From: Streptomyces sp. NBC_00448 | GTDB lineage: Bacteria > Actinomycetota > Actinomycetes > Streptomycetales > Streptomycetaceae | Direction: 5' to 3' | Length of the DNA stretch: 64,000 bases | Assembly (NCBI RefSeq): GCF_036014115.1 | Contig: NZ_CP107913.1 | Location: 5,317,001 to 5,381,000, forward strand | Shown: piece after piece, positions 51,008 through 60,792 of the stretch | Layout: each line of letters begins with the position of its first letter | Position numbering within the stretch: position 1 is the first letter of the stretch | The notes under the pieces: model-generated | What the model saw: only the letters and a program-made list of their open reading frames with translations | Told to the model about the DNA's origin: nothing | The model's database searches: none | Made by a program: the position numbers and the translations under genes

Positions 51008-52417
51008 ATGGCCGAGGTGGTGAGTTTCTGGCGGGCGGTGGAACTGTTCAGCCCGCAGAAGCTTCCCCTCGTCAGTCCCCGGGAGCAGATCTTCGCTGTC
51101 GGCGCAGGCGTTCCGCTTCCGTGGGAGGAGCCGGACGGTCTGCCGCGTCCGCGCAACGGCTACGCCTGGCAGCACACGGTGTTCTGCGGGGTGTTTCCTG
51201 TGGAACGCGTACGGGACGTGCTCGCCGACGTCTTCCCGGAGGCGGCGGCCCAGGATCGCGACGGTCGTCTCAACGGCTCCAGTGCCCTCATGTACCGCGT
51301 TCGCCGAGGCGCGCACCCGGCTCTTCCTGGAGGCACTTCGGCTGCACCGTGCCTTCCTGAGCGCCGCGGGCGACATCATGCTCAAGAACCTCCAGGCCGC
51401 CATGGAGGTCGTAGGGGGCGGCGCCCCGAAGGATCTCGCCCCCGAGGCGGTGCGTGCCGCCTGGCAGAGCATCTTCCTCACGGTTCCGGTGGTCTCCACC
51501 ACCTTCGCTTCCTACGCGCGGCTCTTCGCCGGTATCGGCTGCGGCGACCTGGGGTGGCTCTTCGTCGATGAAGCCGGCCAAGCCTCGCCGCAGATGCCCG
51601 TGGGGGCGCTGTGGCGCACCCGCCGCGCGGCCTCGTCGGCGACCCTCTGCAGCTGGAGCCGGTGGTCGTCCTGCCCTGGACGGCTCAGCAGCGGCTACGC
51701 GAATACCGGAACGTGGCCCAGGAGTGGGCGCCGTCCTGGACGTCCGCGCAACAGGTGGCGGACCGCCTGGGTCGCTGGGGCACGACCCTGCCGGCGCAGC
51801 TGCCGGACGGCTCGACGCAGGTGTGGGTCGGTTCGCCGCTCCGCGTCCACCGTCGGTGCGACAACCCGATGTTCGCTGTCAGCAACGCGATCGCCTACGC
51901 CGGTCTCATGGTCCACGGAGTCGGTGACAGGGGCGAGTTCCGGCCGCCGCGGGAGAGCTCCTGGTGGCACGTACGATCCTTGCAGGCCGAGGGCAAGTGG
52001 GTCCCCACCGAGGGGCGGGCGTTGATCGCCACCGTCAGGCGTCTCCGCCACGACGGCCTGCCGGACGACCAGCTCTACGTGATCAGTCCTTTCCGCGACG
52101 TCGCGAAGCGTGCGGCGGATCAGCTGCGAGGACTGGTGCCGCGGAACCGGGGCGGCACGGTTCACACGGCACAGGGCAAGGAGGCCGACGTGGTGATCCT
52201 CATCCTCGGTACCCACCCGGACGCAGACCGCTCCCGACGCTGGGCAGCGGCCAAACCCAACCTCCTCAACGTCGCCGTCAGCCGAGCCAGGCGCCGCCTG
52301 GTCGTCATCGGCGACCACGAGTCGTGGCGCGGCCACTCCAACTTCTCCGTCCTCGCAGAGCAGTTGCGGCGTGTCGACTACCTGGAGAACCGGAATGAGG
52401 GAGAGGCGAACACGTAG
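51008..52417 (+). pseudogene. SF1/AAA_12-type helicase, large internal deletion and frameshifts
   Basis: Three frames join to give parts of one long protein. From ATG 51008: 'MAEVVSFWRAVELFSPQKLP' to about 51290. Then a second frame: 'FAEARTRLFLEALRLHRAFL', 'PVVSTTFASYARLFAGIGCG', 'LGWLFVDEAGQASPQMPVG' (Walker B region DEAG). From about 51620 the first frame resumes: 'VGDPLQLEPVVVLPWTAQQR', 'YVISPFRDVAKRAADQLRG', 'GTVHTAQGKEADVVILILG', 'NLLNVAVSRARRRLVVIGDH', the helicase C motifs. Walker A and the middle are missing, so the ATPase is dead. Intact relatives exceed 1,000 residues. Confidence 0.85.
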
Positions 52418-52543
52418 TCAACGGAGGTTCCTCTGCCAGGAGCGCGGCAATGGCCTGGAACGACCTTGCTCCGGGACGCTCAAGCACCCGCTCTGCTCTC
52501 GCGTCCGGCCGACCGGTGCGAGGCGGTGCGGCGCGGGGAGGTG

Positions 52544-53152
52544 TCAGCGGAACTCGGCCAGTCGGGGACGGAGCGCGAGCACCGTCAGCCCGGCGGCCGC
52601 CGGCACCGCGGCCCCCGCGCCCGCGAGGCGGCCGGTCAACTCGCCCCGTCCGGCCGCCACCGCCCCCGTGCGAGCGTCCGCGTTGATGCCGATCAGCTTC
52701 CGCAGAGCCGTGTCGTACTGCCCGAAGTCGTAGTTCGAGGCGTCCTTGTCCCAGCCGATGCAGAACGCGAGGGCCTGCTGGAACCGTCCCTGGCGCACCA
52801 GCGTGCGGACCTTGCGGTCGTCCCGTTCGTAGACGGCGTAGGCGTCGACGGTCGCCTCCGCCGCGGCACGTTCCCCGGGGAAGGTGATGTTGCGGAACTC
52901 GTCGCCGTAGTAGCCGGTGAAGCGCAGGTCGGTGTGGTGCGCGCGGTAGGCGGTCAAGGCCGCGGCCAGCCGGGCGTCGTACGTGCCGAGGGTCGCCTGC
53001 GGCAGGGTGAGCAGTTGCTGGGAGGTGTCCTCGAAGGACTGCTCGTACGTGCCGCGCCGGCCCGGGTCGAGCAGGTAGCGGGACTCGTCGGCGTTCGCGT
53101 CGTACGACACCGCCCGGGCCTGGGACAGCGCGACCACCGAGTCGAACCTCCG
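52544..53152 (-). pseudogene. 5'-truncated membrane/sensory protein
   Basis: About 200 codons encode the C-terminal part of a Streptomyces membrane protein: 'FDSVVALSQARAVSYDANAD', 'ESRYLLDPGRRGTYEQSFED', 'LRFTGYYGDEFRNITFPGE', then a hydrophobic helix and 'LTVLALRPRLAEFR'. An in-frame TGA stands at 53153-53155, directly before 'RRFDSVVALS', so the N-terminus, presumably with its first membrane helix, is missing. The remaining part looks like an extracellular four-helix-type domain plus the second membrane helix. Confidence 0.72.
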
Positions 53153-53389
53153 TCAGGACGTTCAGCCTCACCCCGCAAATCGCCTGCCCGGCAGGCCCGT
53201 TGACGCCGTGCTGACGCTCCGACCGGCGGAATTGACGCCGTGCATACGTCGTCCCGGCGCCCGATCAACCGGTGCGGGTCCGGCCGGGTTCCGGCGGCGC
53301 GGGCCTCGCCCTGCCGCCACCCGGTGCGTTCCGGCCGAGGTGGCGGGGCCGCGGGGGCGGCGGCGGACGGCGACCGCCCCCGCGTGGAA

Positions 53390-53444
53390 CCCGTGCAGGA
53401 CCCGTGCAGGACCCGCTCAGGACCCGCTCAGGACCCGCTCAGAA
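53390..53444. repeat. Five 11-bp CCCGYKCAGGA units
   Basis: CCCGTGCAGGA occurs twice (53390, 53401), then CCCGCTCAGGA twice (53412, 53423), then CCCGCTCAGAA (53434). The array runs over the stop codon of the leftward epimerase gene. The rest of 53156-53438 holds no gene. Confidence 0.8.
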
Positions 53445-54329
53445 CTCGATCAGCCGTTCCGCCGTGAATCCGAACAGCCGCCGCGCGGCCGTCGTGTCGA
53501 CCGGTGCGGTACGGCCGGGCAGGGGCCGCAGCAGCCGGGTGGTGGGGTGAAAGCGGCGAAGCAACTCCTCCGTGGGGAACGGGACGATGATCTCGGGCGC
53601 GCAGACGTGGACGGTGTGTGCGCCGGGACCTGGCACGCCGAGCGCCAGCAGCGCGGCGCGGGCCGCGTCGTCGACCTCCAGATAGGTCCACAAGTCCCGT
53701 GCGCCGAGGGCGGGTTGCTCGGCGAGGCGGGCCGCGTGCGCGAGCAGCCGCTCCTCGAAGCCGCCGACGTACGGATAGCGCAGGCAGACCACGCTCATCG
53801 CGTGCCGCCGCGCCATCATCGCGGCGGTGAGCTCGTCGACCTGCTTGGACAGCCCGTACGGGTCCTCGACCTGGCCGGGCATGTCCGCGTCCACCGGGAC
53901 GTACGGCGGGTGCGGGTCCGGGTCGGTGGTCCACGGCAGCCCGGTGGTGCCCCACGAACTGGCCAGCGCGACCTGCCGCACCCCGGCGCGCCCGGCCTCC
54001 TCCAACACGGTGAAGGTCGCGACCGTGTTGCCGGCGAAGACCTCCTGCGCGGTGTTGCGTTCGGGGGTCGGGATCGCCGCCAGGTGGATCACCGCGTCGG
54101 CGCCGTCCAGGGCCGCGCGTACGGTCCCGGGGTCGGCCGCGTCACCGGTCACGACCAGCCGCGCACCGAGGCCACCGAGACCGCCGAGACCACCGAGGTC
54201 GCCCGGATCGTCCAGGACCAGCGCGTTCGCCTCGATGCCGCGCGCCGCGAGCAGCGCGAGCACCGCCCGCCCGATCCGCCCGGCGGCCCCGGTGACCAGC
54301 ACTCTTCTGACCCGGATCTCGGCGGTCAT
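53439..54329 (-). CDS. NAD-dependent epimerase/dehydratase (extended SDR)
   Basis: This 296-residue enzyme has the Rossmann motif 'VLVTGAAGRIGRAVLALLAA' and the catalytic YxxxK in 'DPYGLSKQVDELTAAMMAR', with Ser in 'QVALASSWGTTGLP'. The layout matches uronate dehydrogenase and sugar-nucleotide epimerase relatives; uronate dehydrogenase (aldohexuronate to aldaro-lactone) would suit the locus but is inference. A GGLGGLGGLG run, coded by 9-bp repeats, lies near residue 45. ATG 54329 is preferred over TTG 54335. It is the last gene of a seven-gene leftward carbohydrate unit, 13 bp after the FAD gene. Confidence 0.87.
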   Translation of the reverse strand: MTAEIRVRRVLVTGAAGRIGRAVLALLAARGIEANALVLDDPGDLGGLGGLGGLGARLVVTGDAADPGTVRAALDGADAVIHLAAIPTPERNTAQEVFAGNTVATFTVLEEAGRAGVRQVALASSWGTTGLPWTTDPDPHPPYVPVDADMPGQVEDPYGLSKQVDELTAAMMARRHAMSVVCLRYPYVGGFEERLLAHAARLAEQPALGARDLWTYLEVDDAARAALLALGVPGPGAHTVHVCAPEIIVPFPTEELLRRFHPTTRLLRPLPGRTAPVDTTAARRLFGFTAERLIEF

Positions 54330-54342
54330 CGCCAACCCCCCC

Positions 54343-56565
54343 TTACGCGTAGGCCCGTACGGCGACGATGTGCGCCGACGCGGCCCCGTTGGTCGACTCG
54401 GCCACGATCCGTACCGCCGAGGCGGTGACCGGCTCGTCCAGGACCAGTGTCCTGCGGCGGCGCCGGTTGTCCGTCACCCGCGCCAGCACCCGCCAGGAGT
54501 CCGGGCCGTCCCGCACCTCCACCCGGTAGTCCCGCAGCAGCGTCGGGATCGTGTCGAACGGGGTCCTGTGGTGGTGCAGGTTGATCAGGTCCTCGTTGAC
54601 GTCGTCATCGGCGACGATGTCGATCCGGCCCAGCTCGACCGGCTCGGGCCAAGCCAACTCCAGCCAGGCTTCAGAGGATTCACCCAGCGGCTGCGACACC
54701 CACATGTGCGGGCCCGCGTACGGCCGGGCGTATCCGTCCACCGCCCTGCCGGGTGCGAAGGCGGTCGTCTCCCCGGCCCGCAGGCAGAAGGTACGCCGCA
54801 GCAGCCCGGTGTCGGCCCACTCCCGCAGCGGCTGCGGCGACTCGTCCTGCGGCCGCAGCGGCACCCGGGTGAAGCACAGCACCCCGGGCGTCGGCCGGTC
54901 GGCGACGCGCAGGGCGAGACCCGGGGCGGCGCGTACGACGGCGAAGGCGTTGCGCGGGGTGTCCGGCGCCCACTCCAGACCGGTCTTGACCCACTGCCCG
55001 TGCCCGGCCGGGACCTCGACGGACACCGTGGCGACCAGCCGGCGCGGCACGTAGTTCTGGCCGAGTTCCGGGTCGTACAGGTCGACGGTCAGTACGGTGT
55101 CGCGCTCGGCGTCCACCAGCAGTTCGAGGCCGGTCAGCGCGGGGTCGACGGGCAGGACGATCCCCGCGTCGGCGGTCAGCGGCCAGGTCTCGTCAGGGGT
55201 GTCGACGGTCAGGTCGCCCAGGGTGGTCGAGGCCGTGGCGGTGGCGCGAAGGGCGAGGTCGGACGGGTCGTCGGAGGCGAGCCCGATCACCGAGGCGTCC
55301 TCGCGCAGCAACGCCCTTTGCAGCAAGGGAATTTCGAGCTCGCGCGGCGCGATGCCCTGCTCCGCGCAGAGCGCTGCCGCCGTGCCCGCGGCCTGGCCGA
55401 TCGTCGCGCAGGTCGCCATCACCCGCGTCGAGCCGAACGCCACATGGCTGGCGGAGATGTCGCGCCCCGCGAAGAGCAGGTTGGCGGTGTTCACCGAGTA
55501 CAGGCTGCGGTACGGGATGTGGTAAATGCCGTCCGCGTAGCGCTGCTTGGCGCCGGCCGCCGTCGAGTACATGCCCTGCGGCGGGTGCAGGTCGATGGAC
55601 CAGCCGCCGAAGGCGACGCGGTCGGCGAACTCGGTCTGGCCGAGGATGTCGCCCTGGTGCAGGACGTAGTCGCCGAGGAAGCGCCGGTACTCGCGCTTGC
55701 CGGGCAGCGAGCCGACCCACTCCAGGGTCATGGTGTCGGCGTCGAACTGCCCGGAGTTCTTGATGTGGTCCCAGATGCCGTAGATCACCGACCACAGCTC
55801 GTCGCGGATCTGCTCGTTGTCGTGCACGGTGTCCAGCTCGCCGCCGAACTCGATCCACCAGTACGCGCAGCCGTTGTCGCCCGCCTTGATGATGCGGCGC
55901 TGCGGGATGGACGTCGTGCTGATGTCCTTGGCGAAGTCCGGCGGCACGTACTTCACCGGCCGCCCCGCGTCCTTGGTGTAGAACAGCAGCGTCGAGCCGA
56001 GCGTGATGTCGTCGGCGATCTCGGGCGCCCACGGCTCCCCGTACTCCGCGCGGGCCTCGCGGCCGATGCGGTGCCGGGCGCCGGCGAGGTAGCCGATCAG
56101 GCCGTCGCCGGTGCAGTCGAGGAACACCTCGCTCTCGAAGCGGATCAGCCGCTCCGAGCCCATCGTCCAGCCGGTCACGGCGGTGATCCGCCGTGCGTCG
56201 TCGGGCCCTTCGGCGTCGACCTCTCGCACATCGGTGTTGAGGTGCAGCGTGATGTTGGGCTCGGCCCGCACGGCGTCGAGCACCACGGTGTCCCAGTAGT
56301 ACGGATTCCCCTCGGGGTTGCGGAACTGGTTCTCCACGAACAGTTCGCCCATGACGCCGCCCTCGCGGGCGTGGTGGTTCTTGCCGTGCCCGGTGGCGCC
56401 GCACACCCACACCCGGACCTCGCTGCTCGAATTGCCGCCGAGCATGGGCCTGTTGTTGATCAGGGCGACGGACCGGCCCAGCCGGGCGGCGGCGATCGCC
56501 GCGCAGACCCCGGCCAGGCCGCCGCCGACGACGGTGATGTCGTGCCGTACGGTTTCGTTCCTCAT
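54343..56565 (-). CDS. FAD-dependent oxidoreductase with C-terminal F5/8-like domain
   Basis: This 740-residue enzyme has the PF12831 FAD fold: 'DITVVGGGLAGVCAAIAAARLG' (residues 9-30), 'PMLGGNSSSEVRVWVCGATG', 'EVFLDCTGDGLIGYLAGA' and 'ANLLFAGRDISASHVAFGSTRVMATCATIGQAAGTA'. The last about 150 residues resemble a discoidin/F5-8-type beta sandwich ('AWLELAWPEPVELGRIDIVAD', 'TLVLDEPVTASAVRIVAEST'), unusual in a protein without a signal peptide. PF12831 members oxidise sugars or related carbons in polysaccharide loci. Start ATG 56565 uses a GGAAG inside the end of the glycosidase gene, 7 bp away, so the two are coupled. Confidence 0.85.
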   Translation of the reverse strand: MRNETVRHDITVVGGGLAGVCAAIAAARLGRSVALINNRPMLGGNSSSEVRVWVCGATGHGKNHHAREGGVMGELFVENQFRNPEGNPYYWDTVVLDAVRAEPNITLHLNTDVREVDAEGPDDARRITAVTGWTMGSERLIRFESEVFLDCTGDGLIGYLAGARHRIGREARAEYGEPWAPEIADDITLGSTLLFYTKDAGRPVKYVPPDFAKDISTTSIPQRRIIKAGDNGCAYWWIEFGGELDTVHDNEQIRDELWSVIYGIWDHIKNSGQFDADTMTLEWVGSLPGKREYRRFLGDYVLHQGDILGQTEFADRVAFGGWSIDLHPPQGMYSTAAGAKQRYADGIYHIPYRSLYSVNTANLLFAGRDISASHVAFGSTRVMATCATIGQAAGTAAALCAEQGIAPRELEIPLLQRALLREDASVIGLASDDPSDLALRATATASTTLGDLTVDTPDETWPLTADAGIVLPVDPALTGLELLVDAERDTVLTVDLYDPELGQNYVPRRLVATVSVEVPAGHGQWVKTGLEWAPDTPRNAFAVVRAAPGLALRVADRPTPGVLCFTRVPLRPQDESPQPLREWADTGLLRRTFCLRAGETTAFAPGRAVDGYARPYAGPHMWVSQPLGESSEAWLELAWPEPVELGRIDIVADDDVNEDLINLHHHRTPFDTIPTLLRDYRVEVRDGPDSWRVLARVTDNRRRRRTLVLDEPVTASAVRIVAESTNGAASAHIVAVRAYA

Positions 56566-56572
56566 GGCGTGC

Positions 56573-58870
56573 TTACTTCCAGTCGGGGTCGGCGGCGAGG
56601 CCGTAGTAGACGCGGGGCGCGCCGTCCAGGGTGAGCGTGACCTTGCCGCCCGCCGCAGTCAACGTGCTTTCCTGGCCGATGCAGTTCAGCTCGCGCACCG
56701 TCCCGGCGACGGTTCCGGAGTGGGCGACGACCTGCGTCTTCGTCGTCCAGGTGTCGGTCCAGGGTTCGGGTGAGGCCCACCAGGAGTCGGTGCCGTGGTC
56801 GGCGTTGAGGACGTAGCCGTCCTTGCGGGTCCACAGGATCGAGATCGGCCCGGCGGGGCTGGTGAACAGCAGGCCCTTGACGTCCGGGTCGCTGAAGACC
56901 AACGGGCGTACGTACGCGGCCTGGTCCAGGACGCGCGCGGCCGTCGCGTACGCCAGCAGGGTCGGCTTGGCGCTGGTGTCGCGGTTCATCATGCCGCTGT
57001 GGAACTCGACGTCGTCCGGGTTCGCCTCCTGCGGATGGTGCACCGTCGAGTCGTGCAACTGGTACCAGTTGACGCCCCGCACCCCCTCGGACTTCGCGAG
57101 CGCCAGGCTGAGCAGCACGTTCTCCGCGGCATGCCGGTAGGTGTCGTTCCACCAGGAGTTCGGCTTGGTCGGGGCGTACGCCTCGGACATCCACAACTCC
57201 TTGGTGCCGTACTCGGCGATGACCTCCTTGGCCTTGCGCAGTGCGCCGAGGAAGTTCCAGTACGTGCCGGTGTCGCCCAGCACCCACTGATCAGGCGTGG
57301 GGGCGTAGTCGGCGGTGAAGTTGCCGCGGCCGGGGTGGAAGGCGAACGCGTCGATGAGGTCCCATCCGCCCGCGGCCTGGAAGTTGGCGGTCCACACGTA
57401 GTCCATGCCGCCGAGGCCCGCGTTCATGACCTTCATCGTCGACCCGGCCGCCGTCAGCCGGTCGGTGACCTGGCGCAGCCCGTCACTGACGTAGGCGTCG
57501 GCGCCCCGGCCCTGCATCCAGGGGGCGTTCACCTCGTTGCTGACCTCGAAGTACTCGGCGGCGGCGGCGATGGCTGTCGCGGTGTTGGTGTCGGCCCAGG
57601 CGGCGATCTGGTCCGCGCTGCCGCCGGTCGGGATGCCGCTCAACTCCACGTTGTGGTGGATGCCGTTGGCGTCGAGGGTCGCGATGTCGATGCCGGGCGC
57701 GCCCGCGTAGGCGATCCGGATGCGCCGCACACCGATCAGTTTCAGCAGCCCGAGCACATCGGCCTCGGTCGGCTTGAGCAGCCAGGGGTAGTTGGCGAGG
57801 CCGAACATCGACTCGCTGCCCGCCTGGTAGGCGAAGTCGGGCAGCACGGAGAGATTCGTGCGGGCCAGTGCCGTGTCGCTGCCGCTCTGGACGCTCACCT
57901 CGGTGAAGACGATGCCCTGGCCGGGTGCGGTGATCGGGAAGGAGGCGTCCCAGCCGGCACCCGCGGCGAGCGTTCGGGAGTCGGTGCCGCCCGCGATCTG
58001 GTTCCCGGCGAAGTCCCGCGCCCACCAGGTCAGGGTGACCGGCTTCGCGGCCGAACCGCCGTTGGCCACCTGCGCCTTGAGGGTCATGGTCTGCCCGGCG
58101 CTCTTGTAGAGGTTGAACGGCTGGTCGGTCCACACCTCCACGCCCAGCGGGCTGCCCGCCGCCAGCACCCCGGCGCCGCGCGGCCGCAGGTCGCCGAAGA
58201 CGAGATCCATGGTCGTCGTGGCGGCGCCCGTACCGGTCGCGGCGCCGGGCGTGTGCAGCCAGGTGGCGGTGGTGTAGGCGGTGTTGCTGGCGGCCAGGCA
58301 GAAGAAGCCCTTGGTGTCCGCCCACGTCTCGGCGTACGCGCAGCCCGCGTTGACCTCGTACGGGATGCCGCCGCGCGGGTCCTTCGTCCACGCGGTCAAC
58401 GCCTCGTAGGACTCGGGCGCGCTGGGCGACTGGACGGTGCGGGCGACCATGAACCCGGTGGGCGTCAACGTGTCCGAGCCGCTGACCTCCCAGGACATGT
58501 GGGCCTTGTGCGCGCTGACGTCGAAGGTGCCGAGCACGGTGACGCCGCCTGCGGCGCTGCCCATGGTGTACGTGATCCGGACGGCGGGGCGGCCGTCCGC
58601 CAGCGTGATCGGGGCGGGCGTCCCGCCGTAGGTGCGCTGCTGGCCGAGCACGCTGTCCTTGAACATGAAGTGGCTGATCAGGACCCGGTCGGTGCCCGAA
58701 CCGGCCGATCCGTCGCTGATGAGGACGCTGCCGTCGCTCTGACCGACGAGCGTGATGCCGTCGGCGGTGACGGTGACCGGGTCGGCGGCGTGCGCGGGGA
58801 TCGCGGGAAGCAGCGCGGCGCCGCTGGCGACGGCCGTGCCCTGGAGGAATCTGCGGCGTGCGACGGACAT
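56573..58870 (-). CDS. Tat-exported glycoside-hydrolase-like protein (clan GH-A type)
   Basis: This 765-residue exported protein has a Tat signal (ARRRFLQGTAVASG) and cleavage near AHA-AD. The first about 360 residues form beta-sandwich domains. The barrel follows with 'EYFEVSNEVNAPWMQGRGAD' (candidate acid/base E446), 'DLIDAFAFHPGRGNF' and 'KELWMSEAYAPTKPNSWWND' (candidate nucleophile E563), spacing typical of clan A retaining glycosidases. A C-terminal beta domain ends the protein. I cannot place it in a numbered GH family. It sits between permease and FAD genes, so it should release the glycoside the transporter imports. Confidence 0.8.
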   Translation of the reverse strand: MSVARRRFLQGTAVASGAALLPAIPAHAADPVTVTADGITLVGQSDGSVLISDGSAGSGTDRVLISHFMFKDSVLGQQRTYGGTPAPITLADGRPAVRITYTMGSAAGGVTVLGTFDVSAHKAHMSWEVSGSDTLTPTGFMVARTVQSPSAPESYEALTAWTKDPRGGIPYEVNAGCAYAETWADTKGFFCLAASNTAYTTATWLHTPGAATGTGAATTTMDLVFGDLRPRGAGVLAAGSPLGVEVWTDQPFNLYKSAGQTMTLKAQVANGGSAAKPVTLTWWARDFAGNQIAGGTDSRTLAAGAGWDASFPITAPGQGIVFTEVSVQSGSDTALARTNLSVLPDFAYQAGSESMFGLANYPWLLKPTEADVLGLLKLIGVRRIRIAYAGAPGIDIATLDANGIHHNVELSGIPTGGSADQIAAWADTNTATAIAAAAEYFEVSNEVNAPWMQGRGADAYVSDGLRQVTDRLTAAGSTMKVMNAGLGGMDYVWTANFQAAGGWDLIDAFAFHPGRGNFTADYAPTPDQWVLGDTGTYWNFLGALRKAKEVIAEYGTKELWMSEAYAPTKPNSWWNDTYRHAAENVLLSLALAKSEGVRGVNWYQLHDSTVHHPQEANPDDVEFHSGMMNRDTSAKPTLLAYATAARVLDQAAYVRPLVFSDPDVKGLLFTSPAGPISILWTRKDGYVLNADHGTDSWWASPEPWTDTWTTKTQVVAHSGTVAGTVRELNCIGQESTLTAAGGKVTLTLDGAPRVYYGLAADPDWK

Positions 58871-58948
58871 GGAGGTGCCTCTCTCTTGTCCCGAAGAGAA
58901 GGTGCGGGGATGAAGCGGGCGGGCGGCGGTCCGGAGGGCCGGGTGCGC

Positions 58949-59830
58949 TCAGCCCTTGACGCCGGTGAAGCCGAGCCCGGCGACGATGTACTTCTGGCCG
59001 ACGGCGAAGACCAGGACCGGTGGCGCGACCGCGAGCACCATGGCCGCGATGAGCTGGTCCTGCGGTGCCTGGGTGGCGAGTTGGGAGAGCGCGACGCTGA
59101 TCGGCTGCTTGTCCGGATCGGTGAGCGCGACCAGCGGCCAGATGAAGTCCTTCCAGCTGTGCATCACCGCCAGCAGGCTGATCACCGCGAGCACCGGCCT
59201 GCTCATCGGCAGCACGATCCTCGTCAGCAGCTGCCAGGTGTTCGCCCCGTCGACCCGCGCCGCGTCGAAGAGCTCCCTGGGCAGCGCGTCGAAGAACTGC
59301 TTGGCGAGCAGCACCGTGAAGCCGTTGGTGCCGGCCGGCAGCCAGATCGCCCAGTACGTGTCACCGAGGTTGAGGTGCAGCAGCGGCACATCGATGACCG
59401 TCATGAAGAGGCTGACCATGTTCACCGTGTACGGCACGAACATCGTGGCGAGGATCGCGCCGTAGACGGCCTTGCCGAAGCGCGGTTTCAGCACCGACAG
59501 CGCGAAGCCGGCCGTGGCGGAGACGAAGAGCTGCACGAACCACGATCCGCCGACCACCAGGAAGGTGTTCATCAGATAGCGGCCGACGCTCAGATCCGTG
59601 TACGCCGTACGGAAGTTGCCAAGGCGCGGCCGGTCGGGCCACAACGCCAGCGGGTGGTTGGTGAGTTCGGTGGGCGGGGAGACCGCGCCCTTGAGCATCC
59701 AGTACAGCGGCCCGATGCCGATGAGCAGCAGAAGCAGCAGCGTCAGCACCTGGATGGAGCGCACGGCCGCGCGCACACCGGGCCGTTGCCGGTCGTGGGC
59801 GGAGACGAAGGTGGTCAGCGGGGTGGTCAT
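58949..59830 (-). CDS. Carbohydrate ABC transporter permease (MalG type)
   Basis: This 293-residue permease has six helices and the EAA loop 'LPRELFDAARVDGANTWQLLTRIVLPMSRPVLAV', where the family glycine follows the DGA. The N-terminus ends 'IGPLYWMLKGAVSPPTELTN', as in CUT1 MalG proteins. ATG 59830 overlaps the stop of the partner permease (ATGA), so the two are co-translated. With the partner and the binding protein it imports a sugar; the ATPase is not encoded here and is probably a shared MsiK-type ATPase encoded elsewhere. Confidence 0.95.
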   Translation of the reverse strand: MTTPLTTFVSAHDRQRPGVRAAVRSIQVLTLLLLLLIGIGPLYWMLKGAVSPPTELTNHPLALWPDRPRLGNFRTAYTDLSVGRYLMNTFLVVGGSWFVQLFVSATAGFALSVLKPRFGKAVYGAILATMFVPYTVNMVSLFMTVIDVPLLHLNLGDTYWAIWLPAGTNGFTVLLAKQFFDALPRELFDAARVDGANTWQLLTRIVLPMSRPVLAVISLLAVMHSWKDFIWPLVALTDPDKQPISVALSQLATQAPQDQLIAAMVLAVAPPVLVFAVGQKYIVAGLGFTGVKG

Positions 59831-60786
59831 GACTTGCTCCAACCGCGGGTGGCCCGCAGATAGACCGCGGACAGCAGGCCCAGGGCGAGCACCATCAGGA
59901 AGGACAGCGCGGCGGCCTGGCCGTACGCGCCGTCCTGGAAGGCGTAGCGGAAGATCAGCAGCAGCACGGTCAGCGTCGCGTTGTCCGGGCCGCCGCCGGT
60001 GAAGACATACGGCTCGGTGAAGACCTGCACGGTGTTGATGAGCTGCACCAGCAGCAACAGGCCGATCACGGATCGGAGTTGGGGCAGCATGATGTGCCAG
60101 ATCCGGCGCCAGATGCCGGCCCCGTCCACCTCGGCGGCCTCGTACAGCTCGCCCGGGATGCCGACCATCGCGGCCAGGTAGATCAGCACGGCGCCGCCCA
60201 TCCCGGCCCAGGTGGCCTCCAGGACCAGCGAGAGCATCGCCGTGTCGGAGGACTCCAGCCAGGTGTACGGACCGAGGCCGACCTTGCCGAGCGCGGTGTT
60301 GAACAGCCCGCTGCCCGGGTCGTAGAACCACTTCCACAGCAGGATCGCCACCACCGGCGGGATGACCACCGGCAGGTAGACCAGGAAGCGGTACACCCCC
60401 GCGCCGCGCCGTACCGTCGACATCACCGCGGCCAGGATCAGCGGGGCGGGGAAGCCGATCAGCAGGCCGAGACCCACGAAGAACAGCGTGTTGGTGACGG
60501 CGGTGCCCAGCAGCGGATCGGCGAAGACGGCACGGAAGTTGTCGAAGCCGACCCAGACCGCGGGGTCGACGAGGTTGGTCCGCTGGAAGCTGAGCAGCAG
60601 GCTGCGGACGATCGGCCACCAGGCGAACAGTCCGAAGACCAGCACGGCGGGGAGCAGGAACAGCCAGGCCGTGAACTGCCTGCGGGCGGCGGTGCCGCCG
60701 CGCCGCCGGGCCGGCCGTCCCGCGGCCCCCTCGGCGGGGTCGTGGGACGCCTTCGCGCCGCGCTGGGAGTGGGTGAGCAGGCTCAT
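59827..60786 (-). CDS. Carbohydrate ABC transporter permease (MalF type)
   Basis: This 319-residue permease begins with a basic cytoplasmic tail rich in Arg/Gly, then six helices ('FTAWLFLLPAVLVFGLFAWW', 'FVGLGLLIGFPAPLILAAVM', 'VYRFLVYLPVVIPPVVAILL'). The EAA loop is 'IPGELYEAAEVDGAGIWRRIWHIMLPQLRSVIGLL'. It is encoded 6 bp after the binding-protein gene and overlaps the MalG-type gene, so the three form one uptake unit. Confidence 0.95.
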   Translation of the reverse strand: MSLLTHSQRGAKASHDPAEGAAGRPARRRGGTAARRQFTAWLFLLPAVLVFGLFAWWPIVRSLLLSFQRTNLVDPAVWVGFDNFRAVFADPLLGTAVTNTLFFVGLGLLIGFPAPLILAAVMSTVRRGAGVYRFLVYLPVVIPPVVAILLWKWFYDPGSGLFNTALGKVGLGPYTWLESSDTAMLSLVLEATWAGMGGAVLIYLAAMVGIPGELYEAAEVDGAGIWRRIWHIMLPQLRSVIGLLLLVQLINTVQVFTEPYVFTGGGPDNATLTVLLLIFRYAFQDGAYGQAAALSFLMVLALGLLSAVYLRATRGWSKS

Positions 60787-60792
60787 GACCGG

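Noticed and set aside
56795..59863. Plus-strand open frame of about 1,020 codons over the carbohydrate genes
   Set aside because: Antisense shadow of the glycosidase and permease genes; composition not protein-like.
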